64,000 nt of DNA from Methyloversatilis sp. XJ19-49. GTDB lineage: Bacteria; Pseudomonadota; Gammaproteobacteria; Burkholderiales; Rhodocyclaceae. The position numbers were made by a program, and so were the translations under genes. Of the stretch, positions 18,505 through 28,782 are shown in pieces. The stretch is taken from contig NZ_JANINI010000012.1 in the NCBI RefSeq assembly GCF_024580145.1, forward strand, positions 95,139-159,138, given 5' to 3'. Numbering within the stretch: position 1 is the stretch's first letter; every line of letters begins with the position of its first letter. Below the pieces are notes generated by a model, which saw nothing but the letters and a program-made list of their open reading frames with translations, searched no databases and was not told where the DNA came from.

Positions 18505-20538
18505 ATGAAGCTTTTCGGACGCAGGGCGGTTTCCGGGAAAAGGGGCGTAGACACCCTCCAGATTCGGGTTGCGGAGCTTGAGTCCCGGCTTGCCGCGGTC
18601 GTCGGCACGCCGTCCTTCATCAGCGGTTACGTGGCCCCCGATGTCGACATCGAGCAGGTGGCGCGCAGCGTGCGCGCCCGCTTCCCGGATGTCGCCCTGA
18701 CCTTGACCACGACGGCGGGCGAACTGTGCAGCGGCGGCGGATCGCTGTATTGCGAGGCGACCGAAGGGCGCGACCGCGTCGTGCTGCAGTGCTTCGATCG
18801 CAGCGTGATCGGCGAGGCGCGTGTGGTCGCCATTCCGTTGTCCAGCGAAGATCTGCGGCAGAGCGGCCGGGTGATGGACTATCGCGAGCGCATCGATCGG
18901 CTGGTGGACAGCATCCAGGCCACCCAGGTCGATCTCGACATCGATCATCGCGACACCTTCGCCTACGTGCTGTTCGACGGCTTGTCGAATTCCGAATCCT
19001 TCTTCATGGAGGCGCTGTACGAGTCGGGGCGCTTCCCCTGCCTGTTCGTCGGCGGCTCGGCCGGCGGCAAGCTAGATTTCAAGGACACCTGGCTGCACGA
19101 CGGTTCGCGCCGCTACAACAACCACGTGCTGGTCGCCTTCCTGAAGATGGCGCCGCAAGTGCGTTTCGGCGTGTTCAAGAGCCAGAACTTCGAACCGGCC
19201 GGTACCAGCTTCCAGATATTCAGTGCTTCGGTCGAGCGCCGGCAGGTCAGTCTGGTGATCAATGGCGAAGGGCGCGTGGTGTCGCTGATCGAGGCGCTGT
19301 GCAAGACTTTCGGCTGCGACCGCAAACAGCTGTCCGCCCGGCTCGACAGTCACTCCTTCGCCATCCGGGTCAACAACGAACTGTACGTGCGCTCGGTGGC
19401 GCGGCTCGATGTCGACAACGACCGCGTCGACTTCTACTGCGACGTCGCGCCGGGCGAAGAACTGGTGCTGGTGCGGCGCACCCCCTTCGCCAGCACGACC
19501 GAACGCGACTACCGCGCCTTCATGGCGGACAAGCCGGGCGAACCGCTGGCCGGCATGTTCAACGACTGCGTGCTGCGCCGCCTCTACAACAGCGCCGAAT
19601 CGTCGGGGCTGGAGCGGATTTTCGGCGGCGGCAACATCGCCGGTTTCTCGACCTTCGGCGAAATTCTCGGCCTGAACCTTAACCAGACGCTGACCGCCGT
19701 GTTCTTCTTCCGCACACAGCCGGCCGACACGTTCCGCGACGAATACGTGGACAACTTCATCGCCCACTACGGCGAGTTCAAGGCCTTCTTCCTGCGTCGG
19801 CACAATGCCAAGCTGGCAGGCATGTCGCGCGTGATGGTGCAGCAGATTTCCGACTACCGTTCCGGCAACTTCACCAGCCGGCTCGATCCCGCCAACGTCG
19901 ATGTCAGCATGGTGCCGGTGGTGCGCGACCTCAACCAGCTGGGCGAAATCATGCTCGCCGCCGAACAGACGCGCGACGCGACGGCGCGGCAACTCGAAGC
20001 CTGTTCGACCGATCTGTACGCGTCGGTCGGCGACCTGACTACGCGTCTGTCCGATCAGCAGGCAGTGATCAGGCAGGCGGTGGATACCGTGGACACCCTG
20101 GCCGGCCAGGCCGGCGAAGTCGGGGGCAGTGCGCGCGACCTGTCGCAGGCCAGCGATCGCATCCAGCACGTGGTCGAAATGATCCAGCAGATCGCCGATC
20201 AGACCAACCTGCTGGCGCTCAATGCGGCGATCGAGGCGGCACGCGCCGGCGAGGCCGGCCGCGGCTTCGCGGTGGTGGCCGACGAGGTGCGCATGCTGGC
20301 CGAGAAGTCGCGCAACAGCGCGGGTGAGATCGGCAAGGACATTTCCGCGCTGGCGATCGAGATCGTTCGCGTGGCGCAGATGTTCGAAAGCCAGTCGAAG
20401 GCGGTGTCGAGCCTGACCGGCGTGCTGGAAACGATAGAGTCCTACAGCACCGGAACCGCAACGGTAGCCGGCCACGCAAGGGGTGTGGCCGATGTGCTGC
20501 AGGGCCTGACCGGTGCGCAGACGTCGATCCGTGCGTGA
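18505..20538 (+). CDS. Soluble FIST-domain methyl-accepting chemotaxis protein
   Basis: A 677-residue fusion of a FIST sensory module (FIST_N about 60-250, containing [17 protein letters not shown] and [17 protein letters not shown] about 255-405, containing [14 protein letters not shown]) to an MCP signalling domain (about 480-677) with the tip [18 protein letters not shown] (565-582) and [18 protein letters not shown]. No transmembrane segment or HAMP domain is visible, so it is a cytoplasmic receptor. FIST domains are thought to bind small ligands such as amino acids. The start at 18505 is preceded by GGGAGACAGGAA; a GTG nine codons earlier lacks such a site. It would feed CheA/CheW, which are not encoded here. 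Confidence 0.92.
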   Translation: MKLFGRRAVSGKRGVDTLQIRVAELESRLAAVVGTPSFISGYVAPDVDIEQVARSVRARFPDVALTLTTTAGELCSGGGSLYCEATEGRDRVVLQCFDRSVIGEARVVAIPLSSEDLRQSGRVMDYRERIDRLVDSIQATQVDLDIDHRDTFAYVLFDGLSNSESFFMEALYESGRFPCLFVGGSAGGKLDFKDTWLHDGSRRYNNHVLVAFLKMAPQVRFGVFKSQNFEPAGTSFQIFSASVERRQVSLVINGEGRVVSLIEALCKTFGCDRKQLSARLDSHSFAIRVNNELYVRSVARLDVDNDRVDFYCDVAPGEELVLVRRTPFASTTERDYRAFMADKPGEPLAGMFNDCVLRRLYNSAESSGLERIFGGGNIAGFSTFGEILGLNLNQTLTAVFFFRTQPADTFRDEYVDNFIAHYGEFKAFFLRRHNAKLAGMSRVMVQQISDYRSGNFTSRLDPANVDVSMVPVVRDLNQLGEIMLAAEQTRDATARQLEACSTDLYASVGDLTTRLSDQQAVIRQAVDTVDTLAGQAGEVGGSARDLSQASDRIQHVVEMIQQIADQTNLLALNAAIEAARAGEAGRGFAVVADEVRMLAEKSRNSAGEIGKDISALAIEIVRVAQMFESQSKAVSSLTGVLETIESYSTGTATVAGHARGVADVLQGLTGAQTSIRA

Positions 20539-20586
20539 TTGCCGTGGGCTGCGTCCGTCCCGACCTGCGGTGTGGTGACGGGTCTT

Positions 20587-20691
20587 CGTAGGTTGGGCTG
20601 AGCGCAGCGATGCCCAACATCGCCTTTTGCGCCCGCGGGAGCCTTCGTTGCGGGGTGTCGTTGGGCATCGCTGCGCTCAGCCCAACCTACG
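20587..20691. repeat. Perfect 32-bp inverted repeat between convergent chemoreceptor genes
   Basis: Arms 20587-20618 and 20660-20691 are exact reverse complements (each begins or ends with CGTAGGTTGGGCTGAGCGCA) separated by 41 bases. The same kind of GTTGGGC-based palindrome is widely scattered in proteobacterial genomes as a non-coding repeat. It lies after the FIST receptor stop and could act as its terminator-like hairpin, but there is no T-run. Confidence 0.9.
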
Positions 20692-20765
20692 GGCGGGGCG
20701 GTCCTCGCGCCTTGCCGGGCACCCTGCCAACTCTGCACGCAATGCCGATCGACCGAGATTCTCGG

Positions 20766-20807
20766 AACAAGAAAAAGCGACCGCCCCACGTTGTGCGGGA
20801 CGGTCGC
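20766..20807 (-). terminator. Terminator of the Aer-like receptor gene
   Basis: Stem GCGACCG/CGGTCGC with a second stem CCC/GGG around a loop (20777-20807), followed on the minus strand by TTTTTC (from the A-run at 20772-20776). It is about 65 bases after the receptor stop. Confidence 0.75.
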
Positions 20808-20873
20808 CTGGGGGTGCATGCCGGAAGGTGCGCGCCCGTTTCGGGGCGGACACGTCGACTCAGTGGGGTGCCA

Positions 20874-22463
20874 TCAGTGCAGCGCCTGTTCCAGGTGCTT
20901 CACCAGTTCGCGCAATTCCTTCGACGTCAAATGCAGCCGGCTCGCGGCATCGCCGACCGACTGCACGCTGGAGGTGGTCTGTTCGACCGAACCCGAAATG
21001 CGCTCCATGCTGGATGCGACCTCATGCGACGCGAGTGATTGCTGGCGCAGCATCTGAGTGATTTCTTCCGAGTAGTTGGCCGCTTCGCGGCTGGCGTCCC
21101 AGATGGCCTGCAGGCCGGTGCTGCTGGCTTCGATGTCGCCGGTCGAGCGGGCGACCTCACCGGCTGTCGCACTCATGGTATCGACAGCCGAACTGGCCAG
21201 CTGGATGATGTCGGTCACGGCCAGCGCAATGTCCTTCGTGCTGGTGCGCGTGCGTTCGGCCAGCTTGCGCACCTCGTCGGCGACCACCGCGAAGCCACGG
21301 CCCTGTTCGCCGGCACGTGCCGCCTCGATCGCGGCATTGAGCGCCAGCAGATTGGTCTGTTCGGCAATGTCGTTGATCACCTGCGACACTGCGCTGATTT
21401 TTTCGACCGATGCATTCACTTCCGAAATACGCGTCTGCGACTGGGTCACCACGCCGACGACGCGATGGCTGCTGGCAATGCCCGCTTCCATCGTCTGCAT
21501 GGCATCGTGGGCGCTGGTTTCGGTACGCCGCACGGCTTCGAGGCTGCGGTCGGTATTGTTCGACACCTCGTTGATCGACACGCTCATTTCCTCCATCGCC
21601 GCGGCGACCTGCATGACGTTCTCGCCCTGGGCACCCGTCGAGGTGACGAGCACGCGCATCGCATCGTCGAGTTCCTGCGACCGTTCATCGACCTCGCGCG
21701 CACTGATGAGCACGTCGGCGAACATCGCGCGCAGATGGATGCGCATCACTTCCATGCCGACGAACAGCTCGCGCAGCGGGCCTTTCGGCGCGTCGATCCG
21801 GGTCGCCAGCTTGCCTTCGTCGAGTGCAACGATGGTCGAATGCAAGCTGTTCAGTCGCGATACGACGCCGCTGCTCAGATACCACGCGCCGCCCAGTGCG
21901 GTCACAGCCGCAAGAGCCGCCATCAGCATGCCCCACAGCCCGCCGAGCGCAGCGCCACCGATGGCCAGCAGGCTGCTGAGGCCGGCGCTCAGCCAGATGC
22001 GGGCAGCGAGTCCGAGCCTATCCTTGTGACGGGGAGTGGTCGGGAATTTCGCGCTCTTGTCGCGTACCGCGCGGTACAGCGCCTCGGCGCTGGCCACGTC
22101 TTCGCGCTTCGGAATGTTGCGTACCGACTGGTAGCCGACGGTACGGCCGTCCAGCGTCATCGGTGTGACGAAGGCCTCGACCCAGTAGTGGTCGCCGTTC
22201 CTGGCGCGGTTCTTCACGAGGCCGCGCCATGGCTGGCCGGCCTTGATCGTGTTCCACATGTCTTCGAATGCTTCCGGAGGCATGTCAGGATGACGCACCA
22301 CATTGTGGCTCTCGCCGATCAACTCTTCCCGGCTGAAGCCGCTGATGGCGACGAACGATTCGTTCGCGTAGGTGATGCGGCCCTTCAGATCGGTCTTGGT
22401 GACAATCGGTTTGCCGGGTTCAAGGAAAACTTCGTTCTGGGTGACCGGCAAGTTTGTTTTCAC
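20874..22463 (-). CDS. Aer-like PAS-domain methyl-accepting chemotaxis protein
   Basis: A 529-residue energy/redox taxis receptor. The PAS domain (about 15-120) has [14 protein letters not shown] and the RHPDMP motif (57-62) typical of FAD-binding Aer proteins. Two closely spaced hydrophobic stretches (about 152-197) make a membrane hairpin, followed by a HAMP-like linker and a full signalling domain with [18 protein letters not shown] (368-385). No periplasmic ligand domain exists, so it senses from inside the cell. It converges on the FIST receptor gene; both would act through the same CheA/CheW system encoded elsewhere. 'Aer-like' is by architecture; flavin binding is inferred. Confidence 0.9.
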   Translation of the reverse strand: MKTNLPVTQNEVFLEPGKPIVTKTDLKGRITYANESFVAISGFSREELIGESHNVVRHPDMPPEAFEDMWNTIKAGQPWRGLVKNRARNGDHYWVEAFVTPMTLDGRTVGYQSVRNIPKREDVASAEALYRAVRDKSAKFPTTPRHKDRLGLAARIWLSAGLSSLLAIGGAALGGLWGMLMAALAAVTALGGAWYLSSGVVSRLNSLHSTIVALDEGKLATRIDAPKGPLRELFVGMEVMRIHLRAMFADVLISAREVDERSQELDDAMRVLVTSTGAQGENVMQVAAAMEEMSVSINEVSNNTDRSLEAVRRTETSAHDAMQTMEAGIASSHRVVGVVTQSQTRISEVNASVEKISAVSQVINDIAEQTNLLALNAAIEAARAGEQGRGFAVVADEVRKLAERTRTSTKDIALAVTDIIQLASSAVDTMSATAGEVARSTGDIEASSTGLQAIWDASREAANYSEEITQMLRQQSLASHEVASSMERISGSVEQTTSSVQSVGDAASRLHLTSKELRELVKHLEQALH

Positions 22464-22620
22464 GACATCTCTCCTATGTGTGAGCTTCGGCTGTGCCGGA
22501 ACGCAGGATCCTCACGGTTCGTGACCTTGTTCCACACTTTTTTTGCCGCTGTGTGATCTACGGCGCGCACAAAGTAATCTTCAGGAATCTTTCCTGGCCC
22601 GCGTGAAAGCTTGATCCAGA

Positions 22621-24492
22621 TCAGCCTTGAACGAAAAAACGCCGCGGGTCGATTGCGGATGCGAGTTCATTCTCGACAGGTATCGGGTCGCCACACAGTC
22701 GGGCCCCGAGGACCTCGGCACCCAGAGGCGACCACACCAGCCCGCGCGAACCCAGTCCGGTGAAGGCGTACAGGCCGGGCTGTCCAGGCAGTTCGCCGAT
22801 CAGTGGCATGCGGTCGGGGGTCGCGGTGCGGAAAGCGACCCGACCGGCGAGCTTGCGCACGTCGGGCAGCAGCACCGTGTCCGGCAGCAGCCGCTCGAGC
22901 CGGGCCAGATTGCCGGCATGGCTGTCGCTGCGCACGCTGCAGTCTTCGTCGCCGACGTCGAAGCTGGCGCCCAGATTCAGGTCGCCGTCCGGCGTCGGGC
23001 ACAGATAGCCGTCGCAGCACAGCGTGACATGCAGCTGCGGCAGCAGCGCGCGCGGCAGGCGGGTGACCTGGCCACGGATGCGGATCAGCGGCAGCGCCAG
23101 CGGCGACAGCGCAGCCGCATCCGACGCATTGGCCAGCACCACCGCGTCGGCGCTCACCAGCGTGCGATCGCCGGCGCTCACCCGCCAGCTGGCGCCGTCT
23201 CGTGCAAGACCGATGGCCTCGCTCGAAAACAACCGGGTCACGGCGTCGCCGGCCCGTGCGAGATTGGCTTCGCACAGGCTGGGTGGATTGACCCAGGCGC
23301 CGCGCGGAAACCACCAGCCGCCGCGCGGAACCGTGTAGCCGACGCGTCGTGTCATCTCCCAGTCGGACAGGTGACGGACGAGTGCATCCGGCAGGGCGTG
23401 CGACGCCCACAGTGCGTGCTGCATCTGTTCCTGTTCGGCGTCCTGCGCGATCTGCATCACGCCGGTCGGGCCCCATTTCAGTGGGCGCCCCTCGCCGTCG
23501 AGTCGCCGCAGATGGCTGGAGGCATGCAGGAAGGCGGCACGCGAAAAGCGTGCAGCGATGCTGTCGTCACGCGCCACCATGGGCCGCAGCACGCCGGCCG
23601 GATTGCCCGACGCCTCCTGCGCCGGCGCCGCGTGGCGCTCGATCAGCACCACTTCGATGCCGCGCGCTGCCAGCCGCTCGGCCGCCGCGCAGCCGGCCAG
23701 CCCGGCGCCGATCACCGCCACGCACCGGGGCGTGCCGGCTTGCGGTCGGTGGCGCAGCGCGGCCGCCTGCGCCTGCGGATGCAGCGCGCCGGTCAGCATG
23801 TCGCGTTTGGGCTTCAGTCCGAGCCGCTTTTCGGTGACGAAACTGTGGTCGGCCAGCGCCCGGCGCAGCGCCGCTGATACGGTCCAGGTCGCCAGCGTCA
23901 CGTCGTCCGCGCTCAGACGCTTCAGGTGCCGGCAGATGTGCTCGGACCACATGTCCGGGTTGCGCGCCGGCGAAAAACCGTCGAGATACAGCGCGTTGGC
24001 ACGCAGCGTGAGTTGCGGCAGCAGTGCGTCGACGTCGCCGAAGGCCAGCGTCAGCACGACACGTCCACCGTCGAATTCGATGCGATGAACGCCCGACACC
24101 GGCAGCGGCCAGCGTTCGACCAGCCGCTGCGCCATGTCGCTCATGTCCTGCGGGAGGGCGCGCTGGTAGTAGGTCGCGAGGTCGTACTGGGCGACCGGAT
24201 GCTTTTCGACCGACACGAAATGCAGCCGCTCGCAGCGCGCCGGGTCGTCGAGCCACGCGCGCCAGGTGGCGAGGAAGTTCAGGCCGAGACCGAATCCGGT
24301 CTCCAGCACGACGAAGCGTTCCCGTCCGGCCCAGCGCCCCGGCAAGCCGTTGCCGCCCAGAAACACGAACTGCGCCTGGGCCAGCGGCCCTTCACAGGAG
24401 TGATAGCGGTCGTCGAACAGCGACGAGCGCGGCGTGCCTTCATCATCGAAGGTCAGCGTGGCGGGCTGCAGGGGTTGAAGCGGACGGGACAT
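22621..24492 (-). CDS. mnmC: Bifunctional tRNA 5-methylaminomethyl-2-thiouridine synthase MnmC
   Basis: Catalyses the last two steps of mnm5s2U34 formation in tRNA. Residues about 1-245 are the SAM methyltransferase part (MnmC2/MnmD; FDDRYHS, LETGFGLGLNFLATW, NALYLDGFSPARNPDMW) and residues about 258-623 the FAD oxidase part (MnmC1; VIGAGLAGCAAAERLA, EASGNPAGVLRPM, GLYAFTGLGSRGLVW). At 623 residues it is the usual fused length. Its stop lies 157 bases downstream of the receptor start, a gap with nothing evident beyond the receptor promoter. Upstream is a repeat cluster. Confidence 0.95.
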   Translation of the reverse strand: MSRPLQPLQPATLTFDDEGTPRSSLFDDRYHSCEGPLAQAQFVFLGGNGLPGRWAGRERFVVLETGFGLGLNFLATWRAWLDDPARCERLHFVSVEKHPVAQYDLATYYQRALPQDMSDMAQRLVERWPLPVSGVHRIEFDGGRVVLTLAFGDVDALLPQLTLRANALYLDGFSPARNPDMWSEHICRHLKRLSADDVTLATWTVSAALRRALADHSFVTEKRLGLKPKRDMLTGALHPQAQAAALRHRPQAGTPRCVAVIGAGLAGCAAAERLAARGIEVVLIERHAAPAQEASGNPAGVLRPMVARDDSIAARFSRAAFLHASSHLRRLDGEGRPLKWGPTGVMQIAQDAEQEQMQHALWASHALPDALVRHLSDWEMTRRVGYTVPRGGWWFPRGAWVNPPSLCEANLARAGDAVTRLFSSEAIGLARDGASWRVSAGDRTLVSADAVVLANASDAAALSPLALPLIRIRGQVTRLPRALLPQLHVTLCCDGYLCPTPDGDLNLGASFDVGDEDCSVRSDSHAGNLARLERLLPDTVLLPDVRKLAGRVAFRTATPDRMPLIGELPGQPGLYAFTGLGSRGLVWSPLGAEVLGARLCGDPIPVENELASAIDPRRFFVQG

Positions 24493-24650
24493 TCAGGACC
24501 CTCTTTTTGCCGAATGCGGATGCGGCACCTGTGATGAATGCAGACGCGCCGGAGTTCCGGTGGCGGCCTGTGGGTGCGGCTCCGTGTGAGCAGCGGCGTG
24601 GGTGAGCGGCGGTCTGTGGGGGCGGCGGCCTGTGGGTGCGGCGATCCACT

Positions 24651-24859
24651 GCTGGCCCTGCATGGCCAGCCGGCTCCGCGGGCGGCGAGCAGTGCTCGCC
24701 GAAATCCCCGCTCCGTTCCACGGCTGGCCCTGCATGGCCAGCCGGCTCCGCGGGCGGCGAGCAGTGCTCGCCGAAATCCCCGCTCCGTTCCACGGCTGGC
24801 CCTGCATGGCCAGCCGGCTCCGCGGGCGGCGAGCAGTGCTCGCCGAAATCCCCGCTCCG
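24651..24859. repeat. Three tandem copies of a 72-bp unit
   Basis: Copies begin at 24651, 24723 and 24795 and are essentially identical; the third diverges after about 65 bases. Each unit carries two dyads: GCTGGCC...GGCCAGC and GGCGAGCA...TGCTCGCC. Because 72 is divisible by three, all copies stay in frame and create long false open frames on both strands. A single related unit recurs near 43965. The repeat fills the gap between mnmC and lysS together with the REP-like element at 24861-25010. Confidence 0.92.
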
Positions 24860-24860
24860 C

Positions 24861-25010
24861 CCTCGCCGCGATCCGCACTCTGCAATGCGACCATCGCCGC
24901 ACTGATCGCGGCGAGGCCGCCGCTCCCACAAAACCGTCGCCGCTCCCACAGCCGCTCCCACAGCCGCTCCCACAGCCACAGCCACACTGCCACAGCCACA
25001 GCTCCCGAGG
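24861..25010. repeat. REP-like palindrome with iterated GCTCCCACAG tail (site A)
   Basis: Arms CCTCGCCGCGAT (24861-24872) and ATCGCGGCGAGG (24905-24916) enclose a 32-base spacer; then follow GGCCGCCGCTCCCACA and repeated CCGCTCCCACAG and CCACAG blocks to about 25003. Same family as the elements at 26690, 35956 and 43910. Confidence 0.85.
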
Positions 25011-25019
25011 CGGATACGG

Positions 25020-26519
<1,500 letters not shown>

Positions 26520-26639
26520 GGCGGGCTCGGAGGGATGAAGCCTGCACGCAATTCGCGCGCAAGCCAAAGCCATGGATTTTCGCCGATTGCTGGCAGGCGG
26601 CACAAGTGCGGTCTTTACCGGATGGCCGGGGTCGCGCAT

Positions 26640-26830
26640 GGGAGCGGCACCTGTGGGAGCGGCGGCCTCGCTGCGATAGGCGCTGTCCCTGTGGGAGCGG
26701 CGGGCTCGCCGCGATGGTGCCGCGACCATCGTTGTGCAGAGTGCGTATCGCGGCGAGGCCGCCGCTCCCACAGCAAGAGCTCCCACAGCAAGAGCTCCCA
26801 CAGCAAGAGCTCCCACAGCGAAGGCTCCCG
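26640..26830. repeat. REP-like palindrome with 15-bp tandem tail (site B)
   Basis: Arms at 26690-26714 and 26747-26772 are near-perfect reverse complements (TGTGGGAGCGGC...GCCGCTCCCACA outer ends). A degenerate half element precedes it at 26640-26677. The right end is extended by four tandem 15-base units GCTCCCACAGCAAGA (26764-26823, last one slightly changed) and a partial fifth. It lies between gdx and lysS. Confidence 0.9.
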
Positions 26831-26839
26831 CCGCGGTAC

Positions 26840-27157
26840 TCAGGCCGACGTGAGCTTCAGTCCGAGGATGCCGGCGACGATCAGTGCAACGCAGGCCAGA
26901 CGCGCCGCATTGGCCGGATCGCCGAAAAGCACGATGCCCAGGATGACGGTGCCGACTGCGCCGATGCCGGTCCACACCGCGTAGGCGGTGCCGACCGGCA
27001 GCGTGCGCATGGCCAGTCCGAGCAGCACCACGCTGATCAGCATGGCGGCCGCCGTGCCGACCGACGGCCACAGCTTGCTGAAACCGTCGGTGTATTTCAG
27101 ACCGATCGCCCAGGCGACCTCGAACAGACCTGCGATGAACAGGATGATCCACGACAT
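26840..27157 (-). CDS. gdx: Guanidinium exporter, small multidrug resistance family (Gdx/SugE)
   Basis: A 105-residue inner-membrane protein with four transmembrane helices, working as an antiparallel dimer. [20 protein letters not shown] contains the essential Glu13-equivalent of SMR transporters; the Gdx subtype pattern [13 protein letters not shown] and later [18 protein letters not shown] are present. The guanidine-II riboswitch just upstream identifies the substrate class as guanidinium rather than quaternary ammonium drugs. The start at 27157 has CGGAG about 10 bases before it; the longer frame to 27310 runs through the riboswitch and is rejected. Confidence 0.95.
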   Translation of the reverse strand: MSWIILFIAGLFEVAWAIGLKYTDGFSKLWPSVGTAAAMLISVVLLGLAMRTLPVGTAYAVWTGIGAVGTVILGIVLFGDPANAARLACVALIVAGILGLKLTSA

Positions 27158-27165
27158 GATGAATG

Positions 27166-27221
27166 CTCCGGACATCCGGGGCCGTCCCCGGAAGAATGAA
27201 GGCGACCGGGTCGTCCCGGTG
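27166..27221 (-). promoter_or_regulatory. Guanidine-II (mini-ykkC) riboswitch controlling gdx
   Basis: On the minus strand two adjacent hairpins carry the diagnostic loops: P1 CCGGG-ACGA-CCCGG (27219-27206) and P2 CCGGGG-ACGG-CCCCGG (27191-27176), joined by a 14-base linker. Both loops fit the ACGR consensus of the class. The ribosome site CGGAG follows P2 directly. In known examples guanidinium binding lets the two loops pair and frees the ribosome site, turning the exporter on. The downstream gene is exactly the expected target. Confidence 0.95.
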
Positions 27222-27322
27222 CTTTGTTGCATGGAATGAATAATGGTTTCATTCAATGCGCGGGTCAAGCCTGAGGGTGCCGCGCCCTGGTGCCGATATA
27301 TAGGCACCAAGGCGTGCCGGAC

Positions 27323-27709
27323 TCAGCGTCTGTCCAGCCAGATCGGGGCACCTGACTTGAAGCGGCCTTCGAGCCGGGTCGGCGATACCCGGGTGAGTTG
27401 CAACCGCAGGTCCTTGCACAGCGGCAAGGCCTGGCTCGCCTTGACCCACAGCGACAGCGAGCCATCTGAATCGCCTTCGATGAGCACCGGAAAGGCGCGG
27501 TTGAAGCACGGATTCTGGCGGCCGGCGCTGCCCTTGGGCTTGCCGGTCCATGTCGCGCCGCCTTCCGTCACGACGAACTCCGCTTCGCGGTCAATGCCTT
27601 CATCGGTCTTGTAGTCACCCGCCCAGCGGCCGGTCAGCGACGCGTCGTCGGCGCGCGCAGGCGAACAGAGCAGGGCGCCCAGCGTGGCGGCGAGCAGAAG
27701 GCGGATCAT
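27323..27709 (-). CDS. Hypothetical secreted protein
   Basis: A 128-residue protein with a clear signal peptide (MIRLLLAATLGALLCSPARA, cleavage after residue 20) and a small mature domain beginning DDASLTGRWAGDYKTDEG. The G-x-W-x-G-x-Y opening and mixed beta pattern resemble small lipocalin-like or calycin-like beta barrels, but this is only a visual impression. Two cysteines in the mature part (NPCFNRAF and LPLCKDLR) could form a disulfide. I do not recognise the family. It lies 50 bases downstream of mltB on the same strand and may be its last operon partner. Confidence 0.7.
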   Translation of the reverse strand: MIRLLLAATLGALLCSPARADDASLTGRWAGDYKTDEGIDREAEFVVTEGGATWTGKPKGSAGRQNPCFNRAFPVLIEGDSDGSLSLWVKASQALPLCKDLRLQLTRVSPTRLEGRFKSGAPIWLDRR

Positions 27710-27759
27710 GGTCGGGTTCCGGTTCGGATGGGGGCGGACGGCAAACGCTCAAGCGACAT

Positions 27760-28782
27760 TCAGGCTCGCACCAGCGCCTCGCTCAGTTGATGCACCGCCA
27801 TCGCGTAGAAGCTCGATTTGTTGTAGCGGGTGATCACGTAGAAATTCCTGAAGCCCAGCCAGTATTCGGTCGGCGCATCCGGCGTGATCAGATCGACCAC
27901 GGCCGCCGGCTTGGCAATCAGTTCGCGGCCGAGCGGGCGGATGCCGCTGGCCAGCAGTCGATCGGTATCGAGTACCGGCTCGATGCCGGATTCGATCAGC
28001 GGCGTGACCGTGCTGCTGTCGACCAGGATCCGCTGCACCACCGGCTCGCCCGGCTCCCAGCCGTGTTCCTTCAGGTAGGCGGCGACGCTGCCGATTGCGT
28101 CGATCGGGCTGTCGATCAGGTCGACGCGGCCGTCGTTGTCGAAATCGACCGCATAGCGACGCCAGCTGCTGGGCAGGAACTGCGGGTAACCGAGTGCGCC
28201 GGCATAGGAGCCGCGATAGCTGGCCACGTCGCGCTTCTGGTCGCGCGCCAGCAGGAACAGCTCGCCCAGTTCGCGCCGGAACAGATCCGCGCGCGGCGGG
28301 TAGTCGAACGCGAGCGTGGCCAGCGCGCCGATGACCGGGAAGTTCCCGGTATGGCGGCCATATATCGTTTCGACGCCGATGATGGCGGTGACCACATGTG
28401 GCGGCACGCCGAACTGCTGTTCGGCGCGCGCCAGCGTCGCGGCATGTTCGGCCATGAAGGCGCGCCCTTCGCGGATGCGCAGCGGTTCAACAAAGCGTCC
28501 GCGGTAGCGCTGCCAGGAGCGCACGCCCGGTTTCGTCGGCGGGCGGATCAGTTCGATGACTTTTGGTTGCGGCTGCACCGGTTCGAACTGCGTCAGCAGC
28601 CAGCCTTCGTCGAAGCCGTGCGCGCCGGCCAGTTCGGCGCAGAAGGCGCGCACGTCATCGCGGCCGGCAAAGCCGGCGGTACCCGGGGTCTGCGCCGACA
28701 AATGGCTGGCGGCAACCAGTGCAGTGCTGCCAAGAATGAAACTGCGGCGTGAAAAGGCGTCGGATGTGAAACGTGAGGTCAT
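27760..28782 (-). CDS. mltB: Lytic murein transglycosylase, MltB family
   Basis: Cleaves peptidoglycan glycan strands to 1,6-anhydro ends in the periplasm. The 340-residue protein has the MltB (slt70-type 2) core with catalytic glutamate in IIGVETIYGRHTGNFPVIGA, then GALGYPQFLPSSWRRYAVDFD and SIGSVAAYLKEHGW-like text. The N-terminus SRRSFILGSTALVAA looks like a twin-arginine signal, with no lipobox, so it would be soluble or membrane-tethered via an uncleaved signal; Tat export is unusual for this family. Its ATG overlaps the tgpA stop (ATGA), coupling it to the transglutaminase operon. Confidence 0.92.
   Translation of the reverse strand: MTSRFTSDAFSRRSFILGSTALVAASHLSAQTPGTAGFAGRDDVRAFCAELAGAHGFDEGWLLTQFEPVQPQPKVIELIRPPTKPGVRSWQRYRGRFVEPLRIREGRAFMAEHAATLARAEQQFGVPPHVVTAIIGVETIYGRHTGNFPVIGALATLAFDYPPRADLFRRELGELFLLARDQKRDVASYRGSYAGALGYPQFLPSSWRRYAVDFDNDGRVDLIDSPIDAIGSVAAYLKEHGWEPGEPVVQRILVDSSTVTPLIESGIEPVLDTDRLLASGIRPLGRELIAKPAAVVDLITPDAPTEYWLGFRNFYVITRYNKSSFYAMAVHQLSEALVRA

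Noticed and set aside
24651..24859. CRISPR array
   Set aside because: Whole 72-bp units are repeated with no unique spacers and no cas genes nearby.
26840..27157. Generic quaternary-ammonium multidrug exporter (EmrE type)
   Set aside because: The upstream guanidine-II riboswitch and Gdx-type sequence indicate guanidinium export.
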